Assembly (NCBI GenBank): GCA_025922735.1
Contig: JAICHI010000038.1
Span: 1-9,060 of the forward strand
Length of the DNA: 9,060 bases
Direction of reading: 5' to 3'
From: Nitrososphaeraceae archaeon
GTDB lineage: Archaea; Thermoproteota; Nitrososphaeria; Nitrososphaerales; Nitrososphaeraceae
This document shows, piece by piece, positions 6,309 through 9,060 of this stretch. A program made the translations under genes and the position numbers. Position 1 is the stretch's first letter, and each line of letters starts with the position of its first letter. A model generated the notes under the pieces. That model made no database searches. It saw only the letters and a program-made list of their open reading frames with translations, and was not told where the DNA came from.

Positions 6309-6389
6309 TTAGTTGCAAATATTAAACGTCTCGTGTCAAAAGCCGGCTTATTGACTGAGCGGTTCATATTCGTACCTTCAGCTGGTCAG

Positions 6390-8225
6390 ATGGCTATGAG
6401 TAACATTGGCAGATTCATGAAAAAGCACGGCATATCCAACTGGTGTCAGCTGATTGAGAAGGCAAACAACGATATCGAGTGGTATTGGAATGCTGTCAAC
6501 GAAGACCTTGGCATCGAGTGGTTCCGAAAATATGATAAGACCTACGACTCACTTGCAGGCATCCCTTGGACAAAATGGTTCTTAAACGGCAAATGCAACA
6601 TCGTTGTCAATGCAATTGACAGACACGCAAAAAAGCAGCCGGATAAAGTCGCCTACATTTTTGCAGATGAGCAAGGTTCAAGGAAAATCACTTACCGCGA
6701 GCTTGACGAGCAAGTGAGCAGGCTAGCAGATGCACTGGCAATGGCCGGTGTCAAAAAAGGTGATGTCGTTGCCATCTACCTCCCTATGATCCCAGAGGCG
6801 TTTTATGCGATCTTTGCCTGCTCCAAGATCGGTGCTGTCCACACTACAATCTTTTCCGGGTTTAGCGCGCAGGCACTCCACTCCCGGCTTGTTGATTCCA
6901 AGGCAAAGTTGCTTATCACCATCAATACGGCCAGGCGTCGAGGCAAGGAGATCGATCTTGCAAGCCAGTGGCAAAAGGCAGTACAACACACAAATGTTAC
7001 TCAAATAATGACGATCGGCGGCAATTATGGCGACTTTGTCAAAAATGCAGGCAGAGCCGAGACGGAGGTGATGGATTCAGAAGACCCGTTGTTTATCTTA
7101 TATACATCAGGTACTACAGGCCATCCAAAGGGTACGCTGCAGGTGCACGGCGGCTTTACTATTGTTGCAGCCCAGCAGGCAGCATATCTTATCGATATGA
7201 ATCCTGAAGATGTTTTATTCTGGTATGCAGACATTGGCTGGATAACAGGACAGGTATGGGTCGTATACGGAAGCCCGATAATAGGTGGAACTGCACTTGT
7301 GTATGACGACGCACTAGACTACCCCACAACTGATACATGGTGCAAGCTGATTGAAGACCACAAGGTCAGCATCTTTGGAGCTGCCCCTACCGCAATTAGG
7401 CTCTTTATGAAAAACAACGTGAACGCTAGCAGATACGATTTTCAGTCACTTAGAGTTTTGGCTGCAACTGGGGAGCCAATAAACTCCGAAGCCTGGACTT
7501 GGTATTTTGAAAATGTAGGAAAAAAGCGCTGTCCCTTGATCAACTTATCAGGGGGAACAGAGATCGGGGGCGCAATACTGAGTGTGCTGCCGGTCATGCC
7601 ACTTAAGCCCTGCACAGTAGGATGTCCCGTCCCCGGCTTTGATGCTGATGTTTTTGATGATGCTGGCAAGAGAGTGAGTCAAGGATATCTTGTAATCAAA
7701 AAGCCATGGCCCTCCATGACACGCGGGCTCTTTGACGGCCGCAGCAGATTCCTCGATACTTATTGGTCAAAGTACAAGGATGTATGGTATCACGGTGACC
7801 TGGTGCTTGTCAATTCTGATGGCCTATGGTACATGCAAGGCCGCGCCGACGATGTCATAAAGGTGGCAGGTCACAGGATTGGGACTGCAGAAGTTGAGGC
7901 ACCTGCTGCATCCCATCCGGCGGTAGCAGAAGCGATTGCAGTTGGCAGACCAGATGAATTGAAAGGTGAAGCAATAGTTGTGTACATCGTTGTAAAGGAC
8001 GGTTACAATGCGGACAGCAACTTGACAAACGAGATCATCACACGAGTCGAAGAATCGATAGGAAGATTTGCTCGCCCTCAAGAGGTGAGGATAGTGGCCG
8101 AGCTGCCAAAGACTAGGACAGGCAAGCTAGTTAGGAGGCTTGTTAAAGCGAAAATTATAGGAGTCAATATCGCCGACCAAGACTTGTCGACAGTTGAAAA
8201 CCCTTGGTCGCTTGAGGACATTTAA
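6390..8225 (+). CDS. AMP-forming acyl-CoA synthetase, acetyl-CoA synthetase-like with altered acyl pocket
   Basis: This 611-residue member of the ANL adenylate-forming superfamily activates a carboxylic acid with ATP and CoA, giving acyl-CoA, AMP and pyrophosphate. The P-loop is YTSGTTGHPKG (238-248), with the ACS-like GW-x-TG segment at 283-287. GEPINSEAW (361-369) and GGTEIGG (388-394) follow. YHGD ends at D470, GRADDVIKVAGHRIGTAEVE spans 484-503, and the catalytic Lys lies in PKTRTGK (K579). Aligned by eye with Salmonella Acs, W414, which limits that enzyme to acetate, corresponds to G388; V386 corresponds to T360 and V310 to I285. A larger or hydroxylated substrate such as 3-hydroxypropionate or 4-hydroxybutyrate is therefore plausible. 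ATG 6390 is chosen (second ATG at 6396); the 36 extra upstream residues include a repeat-encoded Arg run. It is divergent from the hypothetical gene. Confidence 0.92.
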   Translation: MAMSNIGRFMKKHGISNWCQLIEKANNDIEWYWNAVNEDLGIEWFRKYDKTYDSLAGIPWTKWFLNGKCNIVVNAIDRHAKKQPDKVAYIFADEQGSRKITYRELDEQVSRLADALAMAGVKKGDVVAIYLPMIPEAFYAIFACSKIGAVHTTIFSGFSAQALHSRLVDSKAKLLITINTARRRGKEIDLASQWQKAVQHTNVTQIMTIGGNYGDFVKNAGRAETEVMDSEDPLFILYTSGTTGHPKGTLQVHGGFTIVAAQQAAYLIDMNPEDVLFWYADIGWITGQVWVVYGSPIIGGTALVYDDALDYPTTDTWCKLIEDHKVSIFGAAPTAIRLFMKNNVNASRYDFQSLRVLAATGEPINSEAWTWYFENVGKKRCPLINLSGGTEIGGAILSVLPVMPLKPCTVGCPVPGFDADVFDDAGKRVSQGYLVIKKPWPSMTRGLFDGRSRFLDTYWSKYKDVWYHGDLVLVNSDGLWYMQGRADDVIKVAGHRIGTAEVEAPAASHPAVAEAIAVGRPDELKGEAIVVYIVVKDGYNADSNLTNEIITRVEESIGRFARPQEVRIVAELPKTRTGKLVRRLVKAKIIGVNIADQDLSTVENPWSLEDI

Positions 8226-8254
8226 CAAGTTATTTCTACATGTTTTGCTTATCA

Positions 8255-8674
8255 ATGTCGATGGATGGAAACCATGTCTGCAAGGAAATAGCTAATCTAC
8301 ATGACAACATTGTCAGCGCCGAGATAGTTGAAAAGGGCGTCACCATTGCTGCACATATAAAGAAGTCAGGCACACTTCCAAAGCTGGAAAGACTGTTTGC
8401 CCAGACGGAACTTTACATGAGTACTCTACAGGCAAATGCAGAGCATCTGGGCAGACTACATTATTTGATGACACATAACGACAGCATGGACCTCTTTTTC
8501 TTTGCAATAGTTGTCAATGGCAGAAAAATGATACTAGTTGTAAGGGCTTCTGTTCCATACACTCAAGAGAATATGGGGAACTACGATCGATATATCTATC
8601 CCGAGATCATCCACAAAGTCTGGGATATAATCAATGTCTATCACTTGGGAGGACAGCAAAAGCAGCAACAATGA
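8255..8674 (+). CDS. Small thaumarchaeal-type protein, possibly roadblock/LC7- or profilin-like
   Basis: This protein has 139 residues from ATG 8255 (144 from ATG 8240, 137 from ATG 8261). It shows alternating strands and helices: a strand ending GVTIAAHIKKSGTLP, a helix (KLERLFAQTELYMSTLQANA), a short strand (LGRLHYLMTHND), hydrophobic strands (DLFFFAIVVNG and KMILVVRAS), and a C-terminal helix ending in a Gln-rich tail. The pattern of an early strand, a Gln/Glu helix and paired FF/IL strands resembles small multi-copy thaumarchaeal proteins with a roadblock-like fold, proposed to sense or signal. This is recollection rather than a search result. AT-rich TTATTTC at about 8229-8235 would fit a leaderless start at 8255. 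It begins 29 bases after the synthetase stop and could be co-transcribed with it. Confidence 0.7.
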   Translation: MSMDGNHVCKEIANLHDNIVSAEIVEKGVTIAAHIKKSGTLPKLERLFAQTELYMSTLQANAEHLGRLHYLMTHNDSMDLFFFAIVVNGRKMILVVRASVPYTQENMGNYDRYIYPEIIHKVWDIINVYHLGGQQKQQQ

Positions 8675-8756
8675 CGACAACGATGATGATGGCGACTTTG
8701 AAGTGGTGGATTCTTACGGCCGCAGTTTGGACGATTCTCTAGGCTCTGGTAGCTGA
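8634..8756 (+). CDS. Possible small acidic ORF overlapping the preceding gene
   Basis: A 40-codon frame begins with ATG 8634 inside the last 41 bases of the upstream gene and ends at TGA 8756. It is strongly acidic, with a Ser/Asn/Asp-rich centre (SSNNDDNDDDGDFEVVDS). It may be a small protein, a former C-terminal acidic tail of the upstream gene separated by a frameshift, or chance reading of the GAT/GAC-rich DNA. A competing 23-codon hydrophobic frame occupies the same bases. Evidence is weak. Confidence 0.2.
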   Translation: MSITWEDSKSSNNDDNDDDGDFEVVDSYGRSLDDSLGSGS

Positions 8757-8847
8757 GCTGGGGCTTTGATGACGACGACATCGCGGAATCTTGTCTATGT
8801 CATAGAGAATTTCTAGAGTACTGATGGTGGGAACAAGGCCTAGTATC

Positions 8848-8880
8848 TATATTTGCTATATATTTGCCATATATTTGCTC
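8848..8880. repeat. Three-copy 11-bp tandem repeat, unit TATATTTGCYA
   Basis: TATATTTGCTA, TATATTTGCCA and TATATTTGCTC follow one another exactly, so ATATTTGC recurs at 8849, 8860 and 8871. The 11-bp period is about one helical turn, which places each copy on the same DNA face. It is a candidate operator or replication-slippage repeat upstream of the possible gene at the right edge. Confidence 0.75.
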
Positions 8881-8982
8881 CACAAATGATTGCTACGCCC
8901 AAGTACTAGCAGCATGTACATGTTTCTTCTATTGCACTTTTGTCACTAGAGATATCTGGAACTTATATGGTGGAGACGCCGG

Positions 8983-8991
8983 TTTTATAAG
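8983..8991 (+). promoter_or_regulatory. TATA-like box near the right edge
   Basis: TTTTATAAG is centred 24-25 bases upstream of the TTG at 9011, the spacing expected for a leaderless archaeal transcript. The box is nearly symmetric, so minus-strand use cannot be excluded, but no minus-strand gene follows. Confidence 0.4.
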
Positions 8992-9010
8992 GCCACAAGG
9001 AAGCTTTATT

Positions 9011-9060
9011 TTGTCAAACTATCGAGTAGCACGTATATACCGAATGCATGCTCATGATGA
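9011..9060 (+). CDS. Possible N-terminus of a gene running off the window
   Basis: An open frame from TTG 9011 reads LSNYRVARIYRMHAHD and continues past the edge; an in-frame ATG lies at 9044. The TTG is correctly spaced from the TATA-like box for a leaderless mRNA, as seen for other TTG starts in this window. Only 16 codons are visible, so product and reality are uncertain. Confidence 0.3.
   Translation, partial: MSNYRVARIYRMHAHD

Larger units (their letters stand above)
8757..9010. other. AT-rich intergenic region, no clear gene
   Basis: I find no convincing coding frame on either strand and no tRNA-like T-loop signature. The stretch holds a short palindrome (TCTATG-T-CATAGA, 8794-8806), the three-copy 11-bp repeat at 8848-8880 and TATA-like elements near 8961-8970 and 8983-8991. 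It looks like a regulatory or spacer region ahead of a gene to the right. Confidence 0.5.

Noticed and set aside
6282..6389. Upstream extension of the acyl-CoA synthetase
   Set aside because: Its first residues come from a GTC microsatellite (Arg run) and it lies in the divergent promoter gap; family N-termini fit ATG 6390 better. TTG 6351 stays possible.

Overview
The window looks like a chromosomal segment of an ammonia-oxidising thaumarchaeon (Nitrososphaerota), probably of the Nitrososphaera type. Archaeal hallmarks are a NAC homologue with NAC and UBA domains, an MBF1-type Zn-ribbon/HTH protein, a Trm56 tRNA methylase, an archaeal-form HflX, and an AbrB-PhoU fusion. AT-rich TATA-like boxes lie about 25-30 bases upstream of starts, with almost no Shine-Dalgarno sequences, which fits leaderless or short-leader mRNAs. 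Base composition is moderate (roughly mid-40s % GC by eye). The assignment is from gene content, not from a database search.

Layout. Positions 2088 to 1 (minus strand) hold a four-gene run: PUA-domain protein, NAC, a coiled-coil protein resembling the peripheral-stalk H subunit of A/V-type ATP synthase, and a RuvC/YqgF-fold protein cut by the window edge. Three of the four appear to start with TTG. A divergent promoter region (about 2089-2194) separates this run from a plus-strand group: AbrB-PhoU regulator (2195-3277), then MBF1 (3305-3712), HflX (3713-4819) and Trm56 (4836-5363). MBF1 and HflX abut with no gap, and HflX and Trm56 are 16 bases apart, so these three look like a transcription/translation/tRNA-modification operon.

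A convergent gap (5364-5544) with a T-run and a hairpin follows. An unrecognised minus-strand protein (6225-5545) comes next, divergent from an AMP-forming acyl-CoA synthetase (6390-8225). The latter is built like acetyl-CoA synthetase but has Gly where the acetate-limiting Trp normally sits, so it probably takes a larger acid. This is the most biologically interesting gene here. A small protein of a thaumarchaeal family follows (8255-8674), with two tiny overlapping ORFs at its 3' end. The last 300 bases are AT-rich, carry a three-copy 11-bp tandem repeat and a TATA-like box, and may lead into a gene that runs off the right edge.

Most of the window is housekeeping and information-processing DNA. 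I see no mobile element, CRISPR array, rRNA or tRNA, and no convincing new multi-gene system. The points worth follow-up are the altered acyl-CoA synthetase pocket, the RuvC-fold gene linked to NAC, the coiled-coil gene in that operon, and the repeat-bearing right end.
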